The notes under the pieces are model-generated. The model searched no databases and was not told the origin of the DNA. It saw only the letters and a program-made list of their open reading frames with translations. Below are positions 48,217-56,934 of a stretch of DNA of 64,000 bases, piece after piece. The position numbers were made by a program, and so were the translations under genes. Position 1 is the first letter of the stretch. Every line of letters starts with the position of its first letter. The DNA is from Fimbriimonadaceae bacterium (GTDB lineage: Bacteria; Armatimonadota; Fimbriimonadia; Fimbriimonadales; Fimbriimonadaceae): the NCBI GenBank assembly GCA_019454105.1, contig CP075364.1, positions 499,362-563,361 on the forward strand, read 5' to 3'.

Positions 48217-49277
48217 TTTCTCACCTTCTTGAGGGTCTTGTAGACATAGGCCAAGATCTCGGCGACAGGACCAAAGAGCTCACGTGGTACGAAGTCCCCG
48301 ACTTCGCACTTGTTGTAAAGAGACCTGGCCAAGCGCCGGTTCTCGACCACCGGCACGGCAAGATCTTTGGCCAGTTCACGGATCCGGAGTGCGAGGAAGT
48401 CGGCCCCCTTGGCGACCACGATCGGAGCGTGGTGCTTGTCCCGTTCATAGGCCACGGCGACCGCGTAGTGCGTCGGGTTCGTGACGACCACGTCCGCTTT
48501 CTTGAGGTTGCTGGCCAAGGCTCCTTTGGCCAACCGTCGTCTCCTTTGCGATTGCACCATTTTGACCTCCGGCGAGCCCTCCTGCTCCTTCATCTCCCTT
48601 CGGACCTCGTCTTTAGTCATCATGAGTTGTTTGTTCGTTTGGTGTCGCTGGAAGGCGTAGTCGAGGGCTGCAATGGCAAGCCAGGCCCCAGCGACTCTGA
48701 CCACGATCGTGTGCGCAAGTTCGGCGACCACAGTGGCTGCTTGACCGCCGCTCAGTCCGCCGATCGAGAGGACGCGGTGCCAATCGGCCGCGACCGCGCC
48801 CCAAGCGATCATCACGAACAGCGCCAGTTTGGCCAAGGCTTTGAAGCCGTCAAAGAAGCTGCGCCGCGACAGAAGGCGTTTGAAGCCCTGGAACGGATCG
48901 ATTCGCTTGAAGTCCGGCACCATTGGCTGGCCGCTAGCCGAAAAACCGACCTGGGCGAAGTTCGAGGCGAGACTCGTGGCCAAGATCGCGCCGAGGACGG
49001 GGGCGAACGCGGCCGCGAATGGCCCAATGAAGACACTCGCCACGCGGGCCACTGTCGTCGGACTCAAATCAGTCGGCCCTCGCCAGGCAAACTGGCGGAA
49101 CGTTTCCACAAGTTCGGGCCCAAGTTTGGAGACTGCGCCGGGCAAGGTCAGAGCAGCGGCCATCAGGACAAGCGCGCCGTTCAATTCTGTCGAACGCGCG
49201 ACGGTTCCTTTCTTTCTGGCGTCCCTTTTACGTTTCTCAGTTGGCTGTTCGGTCTTTTCCCCGGCTTGTTCCGACAT
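48213..49277 (-). CDS. flhB: Flagellar export protein FlhB
   Basis: The 354-residue protein begins GEKTEQPTEKRKRDARKKGT, the FlhB signature, has four membrane segments, and carries the autocleavage site NPTH (VVTNPTHYAVAVAY). The C-terminal part (VVENRRLARSLYNKCEVGD, VAEILAYVYKTLKKVRK) is conserved. It switches export specificity from hook to filament. It is separated from fliR by one base. Confidence 0.96.
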   Translation of the reverse strand: MSEQAGEKTEQPTEKRKRDARKKGTVARSTELNGALVLMAAALTLPGAVSKLGPELVETFRQFAWRGPTDLSPTTVARVASVFIGPFAAAFAPVLGAILATSLASNFAQVGFSASGQPMVPDFKRIDPFQGFKRLLSRRSFFDGFKALAKLALFVMIAWGAVAADWHRVLSIGGLSGGQAATVVAELAHTIVVRVAGAWLAIAALDYAFQRHQTNKQLMMTKDEVRREMKEQEGSPEVKMVQSQRRRRLAKGALASNLKKADVVVTNPTHYAVAVAYERDKHHAPIVVAKGADFLALRIRELAKDLAVPVVENRRLARSLYNKCEVGDFVPRELFGPVAEILAYVYKTLKKVRK

Positions 49278-49278
49278 G

Positions 49279-50034
49279 TCAAGAGCCTCCGCGCAACATG
49301 TTCATGAGGGCGTTTGATGCACCTTCGATGCCGGTCTGGACTCCTCCGACCAGGATCGGAAGCCCGATCGAGATCATGAAGATGCCCACGCCAAGCTTGA
49401 AGGGCAACGACAGCAAGAACGGCTGGGTCTGCGGGACGGCTTTGTTCACGACGCCTGCCGACAGGTCGACGATGGCTGTCACCGCCACCGCCGGAGCAGC
49501 GATCTGAAGGCTGACGATGACCGCCATGCTCAGAGTGTCGAGAAGCCCTTGGATCATGAGGCCCCGGCTCACTGTCGCCGACTCAAAGCTGAAGACCAGA
49601 GCCCGGAACATCACGTGGTGCGCGTCCAACAAGAACAGCACCACAAAGCCCAACATCATCTTCAGCTGACTGACAGGGGTCGAGGTCATTCCCAGCATCG
49701 GATTGAAGAGCTGGGCCGAAGCCGTACCGATTTGGACATCCAAGAAGGCCCCGGCCATCTGGAGGGCGAGGACGGCCAAGTGCAGCACGCCTCCGATCAG
49801 TAGCCCGAACATCGCCTCGCGAACCACATAACCGAAGAGCCCGAACAGCGAATCGGGGTGAGGCGGCATCCAAGGCGCGACCACAGGATAAAGGGCCAGC
49901 GCCAGGACGACCGACAACAGGACACGGACGTTCACAGGCACCATCGACCCGAAAGGGGGCGCGGACAACAAGAGGGCTGTGCACCGGGCGAACACTCCCA
50001 CGCAACCGATCAGAGTGTGTTCGTTGAGGGTCAC
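49279..50034 (-). CDS. fliR: Flagellar export protein FliR
   Basis: The 251-residue integral membrane protein belongs to the FliPQR export gate. Family features are ALYPVVAPWMPPHPDSL, YVVREAMFGLLIGGVLHLAV and DVQIGTASAQLFNPML. Hydrophobic helices fill most of its length. Its start overlaps the fliQ stop by four bases. Confidence 0.95.
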   Translation of the reverse strand: MTLNEHTLIGCVGVFARCTALLLSAPPFGSMVPVNVRVLLSVVLALALYPVVAPWMPPHPDSLFGLFGYVVREAMFGLLIGGVLHLAVLALQMAGAFLDVQIGTASAQLFNPMLGMTSTPVSQLKMMLGFVVLFLLDAHHVMFRALVFSFESATVSRGLMIQGLLDTLSMAVIVSLQIAAPAVAVTAIVDLSAGVVNKAVPQTQPFLLSLPFKLGVGIFMISIGLPILVGGVQTGIEGASNALMNMLRGGS

Positions 50035-50300
50035 AGTCCGACCCTCCCCGCGTGTTCAAAGCAAACTGCCACAAATCGGACGATGGTCGTCAACATCCAG
50101 CCTCCCATGCCGACGAGCACGATCCCGGCACCGATGATCTTGGGGACGAACGTCAGGGTCATTTCTTGGATCTGGGTCACAGCCTGGAGCACGCTCACCA
50201 AGAGGCCCGTGAAGAGGGCGACAGCCAGGATCGGCATCGTCACCATCATCGCGACCGTCATGCCCTGGCGGGCAAGTTCCATGACCGAGTTCGTGCTCAT
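50031..50300 (-). CDS. fliQ: Flagellar export protein FliQ
   Basis: This 89-residue, two-helix protein has the conserved PILAVALFTGLLVSVLQAVTQIQEMTLTFVPKI region (seen as LLVSVLQAVTQIQEMTL). It forms the export gate with FliP and FliR. It lies six bases after fliP. Confidence 0.95.
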   Translation of the reverse strand: MSTNSVMELARQGMTVAMMVTMPILAVALFTGLLVSVLQAVTQIQEMTLTFVPKIIGAGIVLVGMGGWMLTTIVRFVAVCFEHAGRVGL

Positions 50301-50306
50301 GAGCGA

Positions 50307-51062
50307 TTATCCGTATCCAGATAGCAAGGTTCGGACGACGACGGCCCAACCGTCGGCCAAGACGAAGACGAGGATCTTGGCGGGCAATGACACGACGACC
50401 GGAGGCATCATCATCATGCCCATGCCCATCAGGACACTCGCGACGATCAAGTCCAAGATCACAAACGGCAAGAAAATGTAGAACCCGACGATGAAAGCGG
50501 TCTTCAACTCGCTGATGACGAAGGCAGGAACGAGCGACAGGATGTCAAGTTCTCCACGGTTGGCCGGCTTCTGGCCGCGCAAGTCGAGAAAGAGCTGGAG
50601 GTCCGACTCATAGGTGTTCTTAAGCATGAACTTCTTGACCGGCTCCTGGGCCCGGGAGAGAGCCTCGTCGAAAGAGATCGGGTCTTTCTTGGCCAAGTAG
50701 GGCTGGATGGCCACCTTGTTGACTTCTTCGTACGTGGGGCCCATGACATAGAAAGTCAGGAACAGGCTGAGTCCGACGAGCACTTGGTTGGGTGGGATCG
50801 TGGCCGTGCCCAGGGCCGTGCGCACCAACGAGAGGACGATCACGATCCGCGTGAACGCTGTCGTAAGGATCAAGACCGCAGGCGCCACGCTCAGGACAGT
50901 GAGCAGGGCCAAGATCTGGAGCGACGTGCTCAGTTGCTCGCGTCCAGTGGCTCCTCCGACCCCGATTTGGATCGAGGGAACGCCGATGCCGCCATCTTGG
51001 CCCCAAGCCAAGGACGTGGCCCCGATCAGACAGAGCAAGAGAAACCAAAAACGCGCCGTCAT
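50307..51062 (-). CDS. fliP: Flagellar export protein FliP
   Basis: The 251-residue protein has a cleavable signal peptide (FWFLLLCLIGATSLAWGQ). The family blocks RIVIVLSLVRTALGTATIPP, NQVLVGLSLFLTFYVMGP and FDEALSRAQEPVKKFML are present. The C-terminal helices include VILDLIVASVLMGMGMMMMP. It is the core of the export gate. Its start overlaps the fliO stop by four bases. Confidence 0.96.
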   Translation of the reverse strand: MTARFWFLLLCLIGATSLAWGQDGGIGVPSIQIGVGGATGREQLSTSLQILALLTVLSVAPAVLILTTAFTRIVIVLSLVRTALGTATIPPNQVLVGLSLFLTFYVMGPTYEEVNKVAIQPYLAKKDPISFDEALSRAQEPVKKFMLKNTYESDLQLFLDLRGQKPANRGELDILSLVPAFVISELKTAFIVGFYIFLPFVILDLIVASVLMGMGMMMMPPVVVSLPAKILVFVLADGWAVVVRTLLSGYG

Positions 51063-51604
51063 AGTTGGCCGTCGATCAGGCGTTCGATGCGGTCCGAAGC
51101 TGGCCTTTGCGCCGACAGTCTTTGTTTGGCTTGGGAGATCACGGCGACAGCCTCGGCCATGTCGATGCCGCCAGTGTCAAGGTCGTCTTTGCCCATCAGG
51201 TCTGGCGCGATCCCCTCAGAACGGTCGAGCAAGTCGACGAAGGGCTCAGGCTGCGCCCGTTCTGCAAGGTCGGCCTCGGTCAGATCGGCCAGAAAGACGA
51301 CACTTTGCGACGTGGTGCCGAGCAGGAGCGTGCGTCCCCTCACCGTCACGACGCTCAGTTGACCTGCCCCGAACGTCGCGGACTCCTCGACGTGCAGGGA
51401 AGACGACAAGGGCGTTCGGACTCGGCCCTGGAGCTTCGCCAAGACCATCGGGGCCAGCCATTTCAGGGCTGCCACGATCACCACCAAGGCGATACCAAGT
51501 TGGACAAGATCGTTCATGCCCCCGGCTGTCGATTGAGAAGCAGGCTGGACCGGGTTCGGCCTGGTTCCCAGTTCTTGGGCCAAGAGGGCCAGGACGGAGC
51601 CCAT
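51059..51604 (-). CDS. fliO: FliO-like flagellar biosynthesis protein
   Basis: The 181-residue protein has one membrane helix (LVQLGIALVVIVAALKWLAP) followed by a small basic/beta domain with LSVVTVRGRTLLLGTTSQSV, as in FliO, which stabilises FliP during gate assembly. The C-terminal ~60 residues are poorly conserved. Position between fliN and fliP supports the call. ATG is inside the fliN stop (TGATG). Confidence 0.82.
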   Translation of the reverse strand: MGSVLALLAQELGTRPNPVQPASQSTAGGMNDLVQLGIALVVIVAALKWLAPMVLAKLQGRVRTPLSSSLHVEESATFGAGQLSVVTVRGRTLLLGTTSQSVVFLADLTEADLAERAQPEPFVDLLDRSEGIAPDLMGKDDLDTGGIDMAEAVAVISQAKQRLSAQRPASDRIERLIDGQL

Positions 51605-52515
51605 CAGGCGGCCTCACTGAGCCTTTGCATGCGGTCGTGGAGACTCAAGATCTCCGTGATTCGGACGCCAAAGTTGTCGTCGATGACGACGACCTCTCCA
51701 CGAGCCACCAGCCTCCCGTTGACAACGACGTCGACCGGCTCGCCTGCGGCCTTGTCGATCTCGACGATCGATCCCGCACCAAGATCTAAGACTTCGCGGA
51801 CCTGCATCCTCATCCGACCCAGTTCGACCGTGATATCGAGCGGGATGTCCATGATGATCTCCAGGTGCTGCTCGTCCGGAACGGCCGAGTCCGCGATCTG
51901 GGCCCTGGTCGCGCCCGAAGTCACTGTCTGGAAGGGCGATGCTTCCTCGTCCTGGATTTGCATGCCGCAAACCGCGTGGGCCGTCTCGTTGTCCATCAGC
52001 CACGTCAGGACCCCGGAGAAGCCTTCGCCAGTGATTCCAATGTTCGACCGCACCAAACCCTCGGCCTGCTGGAGGTTAGGAGGAAGATTGACGACCTGCA
52101 GCCTGATGCTAAGTCCGCTCGCGGCGATCGGCTCGTTGAGCAGGTTGCCGACGGAAAGACAAATGCCTTGGACCATGGCCTCCAAGAGGGGCCTCAGTTC
52201 GGCCAAGTCTGCCTCGTCGATCTCCTTGGCGGGCGACTCCCGCATCGCGGCGAGAAGTTCCGACATGGACTCGGGCGGCAAGAGGAGCGCCATCGGGTTC
52301 TCGGGCAAGTGCGCGAACGAGAACTGGATCACGACCCTGACCGAATTGTGCTCGGCAAAGATGTCGCCAGCCTGGGCGGTGACGGTCAATGGATCAGCGA
52401 ACCGCACCTCAAGATTGGCGGCCTCGCTTGTCGCCAAGGCGACCGACTGCCAGATCTGAGCGGCGGACGTCCCGAGACGGGAGAGGAGTTCAGAAGAAAC
52501 GGAAGGCATGGTCAA
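51604..52515 (-). CDS. fliN: Flagellar switch protein FliN/FliY
   Basis: The 303-residue protein is longer than a bare FliN. Residues ~50-200 resemble a CheC-type domain (EIDEADLAELRPLLEAMVQG, SVGNLLNEPIAASGLS), as in FliY. The C-terminal ~75 residues are the SpoA domain (IPLDITVELGRMRMQVREVL, NGRLVARGEVVVIDDNFGVR). It forms the lower C-ring with FliM. The conserved CheC phosphatase residues look incomplete. Its start overlaps the fliM stop (ATGA). Confidence 0.9.
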   Translation of the reverse strand: MTMPSVSSELLSRLGTSAAQIWQSVALATSEAANLEVRFADPLTVTAQAGDIFAEHNSVRVVIQFSFAHLPENPMALLLPPESMSELLAAMRESPAKEIDEADLAELRPLLEAMVQGICLSVGNLLNEPIAASGLSIRLQVVNLPPNLQQAEGLVRSNIGITGEGFSGVLTWLMDNETAHAVCGMQIQDEEASPFQTVTSGATRAQIADSAVPDEQHLEIIMDIPLDITVELGRMRMQVREVLDLGAGSIVEIDKAAGEPVDVVVNGRLVARGEVVVIDDNFGVRITEILSLHDRMQRLSEAA

Positions 52516-53570
52516 ATCTCCACGTACGGCCCGCTCACCTGAAAGACAAGCTTGCCGCTCTCAAGGGCAGGACGCCCTTCGAATTTAGGGACCCGGCTGA
52601 CGAACAGCCGGATGTCACGGTCGATGCGTTGGTCCAGCCTGACGATGTCGCCTTGCTGGAGATTGAGAAAGTCTTTGACGTGCATCTTGCTGCGGCCCAG
52701 CCTCACCGTGCACTCGACGAACGAGGCTTGGATCTGATGAGTCAGGGCGCGCCGATGGCTCGCGTGCTGCTTTCGGTTGCTGTTCGCGAACCACTTTTGC
52801 GCGCTCAGCTTGGCCGTGACAGGCTTCAGCACCATGTAGGGGATGCAAAGGCTCATCGCGCCCCTCGTCTCGCCGACACGGACTTCGAACAGGACGCTGA
52901 TCACGATGTCGGTCGGCGGCGCGATTTGCACGAACTGGGGCGACGTCTCCATCCCTTCGATGCCAGGGTTCACGATGACGACGCCCTCCCAAGCCGACTT
53001 GAGCGCTCCGAACATCCGCTCGACCATCTGCTTGACCAGCGGTTGCTCGATCTCAGTGAGAACCGACCGCTCCAAGACGCGACCCGGGCCGCCAAGCAGC
53101 TTGTCAAGCATCGTGAAGACGATCGCGAACTCCATTTCGAGCACGGCCTGCCCGTTGAGCGGAGGGATCGACATGATGGTGAAGGCCGATTGGTTGATGC
53201 AGCGCATGTACTCTTCGTATGGCACTTGCTCAAGGGAGATCAAGTCGATAGAGACAGTGCTTCGCAAATAGGCGGACAGGCTCGAACCTGCCAAACGTGC
53301 GAACGTCTCGTGGAGCATCTGCAGGGTTCGAAGCTGGTCCTTGCTGAACTTGTCCGGTCGTCGGAAGTCATAGACTTCGTAAGCGGCCGACCTTGACTTC
53401 AGGCGAATGGCAGACTCGACCGCTTTGGGAGCAGCAGGGGCTGACGACCCGGCCGCCGCCGGGGTGTCTTCTTCCGTTGGCTCGGCCGACTTTTCTGGGC
53501 CCAACGAACTGAGAAGCGCCTCGATTTCTGACTGAGAGAGGATTTCCGACACGGCCTGAACTGGGGCCAC
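52512..53570 (-). CDS. fliM: Flagellar switch protein FliM
   Basis: The 352-residue protein, GTG start, begins with the CheY-binding-type segment ILSQSEIEALLSSLG. The middle domain contains RPDKFSKDQLRTLQMLHETF and YLRSTVSIDLISLEQVPYEE, both FliM hallmarks, and the C-terminal SpoA domain has HVKDFLNLQQGDIVRLDQ. It links signals from CheY to rotation direction. It follows the metallopeptidase-like gene by 49 bp. Confidence 0.95.
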   Translation of the reverse strand: MAPVQAVSEILSQSEIEALLSSLGPEKSAEPTEEDTPAAAGSSAPAAPKAVESAIRLKSRSAAYEVYDFRRPDKFSKDQLRTLQMLHETFARLAGSSLSAYLRSTVSIDLISLEQVPYEEYMRCINQSAFTIMSIPPLNGQAVLEMEFAIVFTMLDKLLGGPGRVLERSVLTEIEQPLVKQMVERMFGALKSAWEGVVIVNPGIEGMETSPQFVQIAPPTDIVISVLFEVRVGETRGAMSLCIPYMVLKPVTAKLSAQKWFANSNRKQHASHRRALTHQIQASFVECTVRLGRSKMHVKDFLNLQQGDIVRLDQRIDRDIRLFVSRVPKFEGRPALESGKLVFQVSGPYVEI

Positions 53571-53619
53571 GCGGAAGGGTGGCCGTCAGCTTGGGTATCG
53601 GTGGATTTGCCGGGCTTCC

Positions 53620-54672
53620 TCAGTCCTGGCGGTGAAAGACCCGGGTGCCCTTGCCCGGCTTAAACCGCATCCAGGCTCCGCGGACGCCAACAGACTTCGA
53701 CCCGACCAGACGGCCTTTGCCGACTGGATACCAAACCTCCTTGCCGGAAAGGCGGGAAGGAACCATGATTTCGGTCACTTCGGTCTCACTGGCAGCTTCT
53801 TCGAGCGCGCGCCGGTAGCCGAGCGGGGAAGGATCTGTGGTCAAAGCGAGTGATCGGGCGAAAGCGCGCTCGTGCAGGTTTTCCACGGCCCAGCAGATCA
53901 AGGCCAAGAACGCCTCGTACGCCTGGTCGTCAGTACGGGAGAGGCTCGCGTCGTCAGGGCCCTGCAGGGCGACCCGGTCCGCCAGCGGCTGGACGGACGT
54001 CTCCCAGTAGGAGTCAAGCTGGGCCAACGTCGCCCCGCCCGTGTCTTCTGGCGTCAGCGCGCCGTCTCTGATCTGCCTTCTCAACCACGTCAGATAGATC
54101 CGCTCCCCCGCGTCTCCATTCGCCCACTCTTCTCGTCCGAGGCCCACCCTGACCGGCAATAGGGTGGCATGGCCGTACTCGTGAGCCAGCTCCCGGCATA
54201 GCTCCAGCCGGCTCAGCTTGGGGTGGACTTGGTAGAGGAAGACCGTATTGACGGCGCTCGGGGCCTGGTTGCTGTTCAGGGTCTCGGGGTCTTCAGTGAA
54301 AAGCTGCTCGCCCCCAGCCGGTCCTTCTCGACAAAGGTACACATCGACGGCCTGGCGATGAAACTGGCGACTATGGTCGAGGCCCAGGACATAGCGGTTG
54401 AACTCCCACAGTCGCAGGAGCAGCCTCGTCGTCTCGCGGGAGAAAGACTCTTCTCCTTGTGAGAACACCCGGAACCGAAGGGCCTCGCTCCCTCCGACGA
54501 GACCCCATCCCTCGGTCAGTCGGTCGAACTTCCAACTGTGCTTGGGCGATGTCTTCGTCCAACCGGGTTCCGTCCCTGGCTCCTTAATGACGATGCCGCC
54601 AGACCCCTCGATAGAACCGGACAATCGGACGTCTTCCGCAACCGAAGCGATGAGGAGGGCCAGGGCCAGCAC
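53620..54672 (-). CDS. Exported metallopeptidase-like protein (HEYGH)
   Basis: The 350-residue protein has a signal peptide (MLALALLIASVAED) and a zinc motif LCRELAHEYGHATLLP (HExxH), with EEWANGDAGERIYL about 20 residues later, where a Glu could be the third ligand as in gluzincins. The rest has no family I can name. It sits between trxB (two-base gap) and fliM, suggesting co-transcription, but its link to motility is unclear. Confidence 0.7.
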   Translation of the reverse strand: MLALALLIASVAEDVRLSGSIEGSGGIVIKEPGTEPGWTKTSPKHSWKFDRLTEGWGLVGGSEALRFRVFSQGEESFSRETTRLLLRLWEFNRYVLGLDHSRQFHRQAVDVYLCREGPAGGEQLFTEDPETLNSNQAPSAVNTVFLYQVHPKLSRLELCRELAHEYGHATLLPVRVGLGREEWANGDAGERIYLTWLRRQIRDGALTPEDTGGATLAQLDSYWETSVQPLADRVALQGPDDASLSRTDDQAYEAFLALICWAVENLHERAFARSLALTTDPSPLGYRRALEEAASETEVTEIMVPSRLSGKEVWYPVGKGRLVGSKSVGVRGAWMRFKPGKGTRVFHRQD

Positions 54673-54674
54673 GC

Positions 54675-55610
54675 TCAGCGCCCCTCGGCTTCTAGGAACC
54701 GCTCGGCGTCGATCGCGGCCATACAGCCGGTGCCTGCCGCTGTCACCGCTTGACGGTAAACGTGGTCAGCCACGTCGCCGCAAACGAAAACGCCGGGGAC
54801 GGCCGACCGGGTCGTGCCTGGCTCGACCTTGAGGTACCCCAGTTCGTCGGTCTCGAGCCACTCCGTGAAGACTTGACTGTTCGGTTGGTGACCGATCGCG
54901 ACGAAGACACCGTCGGTGCGGATCTCCCACTCCTTGTCATCGACGGTGCTGGCGACTTTGGCCCCGGTCACTCTCCGGTGGGGTTGTGTCTCACCCGTGA
55001 TCTCGGACAGCGCCGCGTTCCAAAGGAACTCTATTTTTGGGTTGTCGAACGCCCTTTGCTGCATGATTTTGCTGGCCCGCAAACTGTCTCGCCGGTGGAC
55101 TACCGTCACCTTTGAGGCGTGTCGCGTCAGATAATTGGCCTCTTCCATGGCCGTGTCGCCGCCTCCGACGACCAGGATCTCTTTGCCACGGAAGAAGAAC
55201 CCGTCGCACGTGGCGCAAGCGCTCACGCCGTACCCGCCGAACTCTTGCTCTCCGGGGATGCCGAGCCATTTGGCAGAAGCCCCCGTCGCCACGATCAAGG
55301 TCAGCGCCTCGTGCTCCTCGCCTTCGGCCCAAAGCCGGAACGGCCGAGAAGAAAGGTCAACACGTTCGACCACCTTATCATGAATAAGGGTGCCGAACCG
55401 TTCGGCTTGCTTACGGAACAAGCCCATCATCTCGGGGCCGGTCACGCCTTCAGGGAATCCGGGGTAGTTCTCGACATCGGTCGTGATCATCAGCTGCCCT
55501 CCCGGCTGTGACCCTGAGAAAAGAACCGGGCTCAGGCTGGCCCGGGCCGCGTACAAGGCAGCGGTGTACCCGGCTGGCCCAGATCCAACAATGGCGACGG
55601 AATACGGCAT
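54675..55610 (-). CDS. trxB: Thioredoxin reductase
   Basis: The 311-residue protein has the FAD site VAIVGSGPAGYTAALYAARA, the redox pair CATC in SACATCDGFFFRGKE, the NADPH site VVGGGDTAMEEANYL, and the C-terminal FAD contact FVCGDVADHVYRQAVTAAG. It is canonical in length and motifs, unlike the related protein at 44.8 kb, and supplies electrons to thioredoxin. Confidence 0.95.
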   Translation of the reverse strand: MPYSVAIVGSGPAGYTAALYAARASLSPVLFSGSQPGGQLMITTDVENYPGFPEGVTGPEMMGLFRKQAERFGTLIHDKVVERVDLSSRPFRLWAEGEEHEALTLIVATGASAKWLGIPGEQEFGGYGVSACATCDGFFFRGKEILVVGGGDTAMEEANYLTRHASKVTVVHRRDSLRASKIMQQRAFDNPKIEFLWNAALSEITGETQPHRRVTGAKVASTVDDKEWEIRTDGVFVAIGHQPNSQVFTEWLETDELGYLKVEPGTTRSAVPGVFVCGDVADHVYRQAVTAAGTGCMAAIDAERFLEAEGR

Positions 55611-55710
55611 ACGATTTTGAGAAGGCTACCATCACCAAGCTTGTTCCTGGTTGACCTAAGGGATCAGGTAGTCCTCTGGGTGTTCCTCACCACTTCCGTC
55701 GCCGAGAACC

Positions 55711-56304
55711 GTGGTGGGGAAGAGCAAATTGCTGACTGTTGGCAGCATCGTCATGATCGTTGGGCCAGACGGCCACGCGAGGGCCACTGCGAAGGTCCTC
55801 AAGAAGGCCGAATCCTTGTGCCTCGTCGAATGCGACCATTTCAACTCGGCAACGACCGGTGAGACCGTCCTGATTGTCGTTGAGGACGATCAGGTGGGTA
55901 CCGGCCTGAAAGTCCGGGTCAAGCTAGCCGCCGGTCGACGACTGACGCTTGAGCTGGCAACAAAGCCCGACCACTTCATGGTGGAAAGAGTCGAGACCCG
56001 GTTTCATGGACGGGGATCGATCGCGACCGTCGCGATACCGAGCGGGAACGTTCGACTGACGGTGCTGGAGGTCACCTCTACGGGGTTCCACTTCAAGGCC
56101 AACGACGCGCTGCCTGTGAACAGGGAACTGGCCCTGACGATCCTCATCAAAGGACAGTATCAGGTCATCAAGGGCCATGTCGTTCATCTGAGCGAAGTGG
56201 GAAACAGGGTCTACACCGGTGTCGTGGCCCTCAACTTTTCATCGCGCCTTGACCGGAGGCTTTGGGAAACAGCCTTGGACTGCGCTGGCTACGAGACCTC
56301 ATGA
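55711..56304 (+). CDS. PilZ-like domain protein
   Basis: The 197-residue protein starts at GTG (55711). The first ~95 residues are beta-rich (VLIVVEDDQVGTGLKVRVKL). The second part has the order of a PilZ domain, VERVETRFHGRGS, then VLEVTSTGFHFKANDALPVN and VVHLSEVGNRVYTGVVALNF, although the RxxxR and (D/N)xSxxG motifs are not clear. It may therefore not bind c-di-GMP. It is divergent from trxB and next to a flagellar cluster. Confidence 0.6.
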   Translation: MVGKSKLLTVGSIVMIVGPDGHARATAKVLKKAESLCLVECDHFNSATTGETVLIVVEDDQVGTGLKVRVKLAAGRRLTLELATKPDHFMVERVETRFHGRGSIATVAIPSGNVRLTVLEVTSTGFHFKANDALPVNRELALTILIKGQYQVIKGHVVHLSEVGNRVYTGVVALNFSSRLDRRLWETALDCAGYETS

Positions 56305-56926
56305 CCGACCAGGTCAAGACTCCTAGCCCGACCAGCAAGCCTGGCTCCGGGGCGGCGACAGGATCGTCCGGGACAAATCCAACAAAGCCGGGCGCGAAAC
56401 TGAGGCCGTCCCACGATTGGTCGGCCAAGATCCGTCCGCTCAAGCCCGTCTGAGCAGCCGTCCAGGATCCGAGGGTCGAGCCGCTGCTCACCCAGTAGCT
56501 CCAGTAACCCGTGTTCCATCCCTCACCGTATCTGTCCTGATCCTCGATGGCTGTCGCACCGTCGCTTGGCTGGCCGACGAGCCAACCATCCACGGGCCAT
56601 GACGTCCCGTCGCTCAGAGGCAGACCGTTTCGATTGGTGTCATATCCCAGTCCGACCAAGGCCGTCCCGAAGGAAAACGAGGCGATCTTGGCGAAGACGA
56701 GCGGATCGGACGTGACGATCGCCCGGAGCATGTCCTCACCGGTCGCCGTCCCATCGAACCGGAAGCCCCACGCCAGGGCCGGAGGCGACTTTTGGTCTTT
56801 CCAATCCACGACCAGAGCGGCCCGGTTGCTGCCGGTTCCGGCCCAAAAAGTGATGTCATTGAATCCAAAAGCTTCGGCGTTCGAAGTGGAAACAAGGGCG
56901 AGCGAGAGGATGGTGGTTCTAATCAT
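56231..56926 (-). CDS. PEP-CTERM protein
   Basis: The start at 56926 gives a signal peptide (MIRTTILSLALVSTSNAEAF). The C-terminus carries APEPGLLVGLGVLTWSVMRSRSQRS: a PEP motif, a hydrophobic helix and basic residues, the PEP-CTERM sorting signal. A further ~17 residues follow it, which is longer than usual. The middle is an unrecognised beta-rich domain (FGFNDITFWAGTGSNRAALV). It is last in a three-gene run and overlaps the convergent PilZ-like gene by 74 bases. Confidence 0.75.
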   Translation of the reverse strand: MIRTTILSLALVSTSNAEAFGFNDITFWAGTGSNRAALVVDWKDQKSPPALAWGFRFDGTATGEDMLRAIVTSDPLVFAKIASFSFGTALVGLGYDTNRNGLPLSDGTSWPVDGWLVGQPSDGATAIEDQDRYGEGWNTGYWSYWVSSGSTLGSWTAAQTGLSGRILADQSWDGLSFAPGFVGFVPDDPVAAPEPGLLVGLGVLTWSVMRSRSQRSPRLFPKASGQGAMKS

Positions 56927-56934
56927 CAGGTTGC

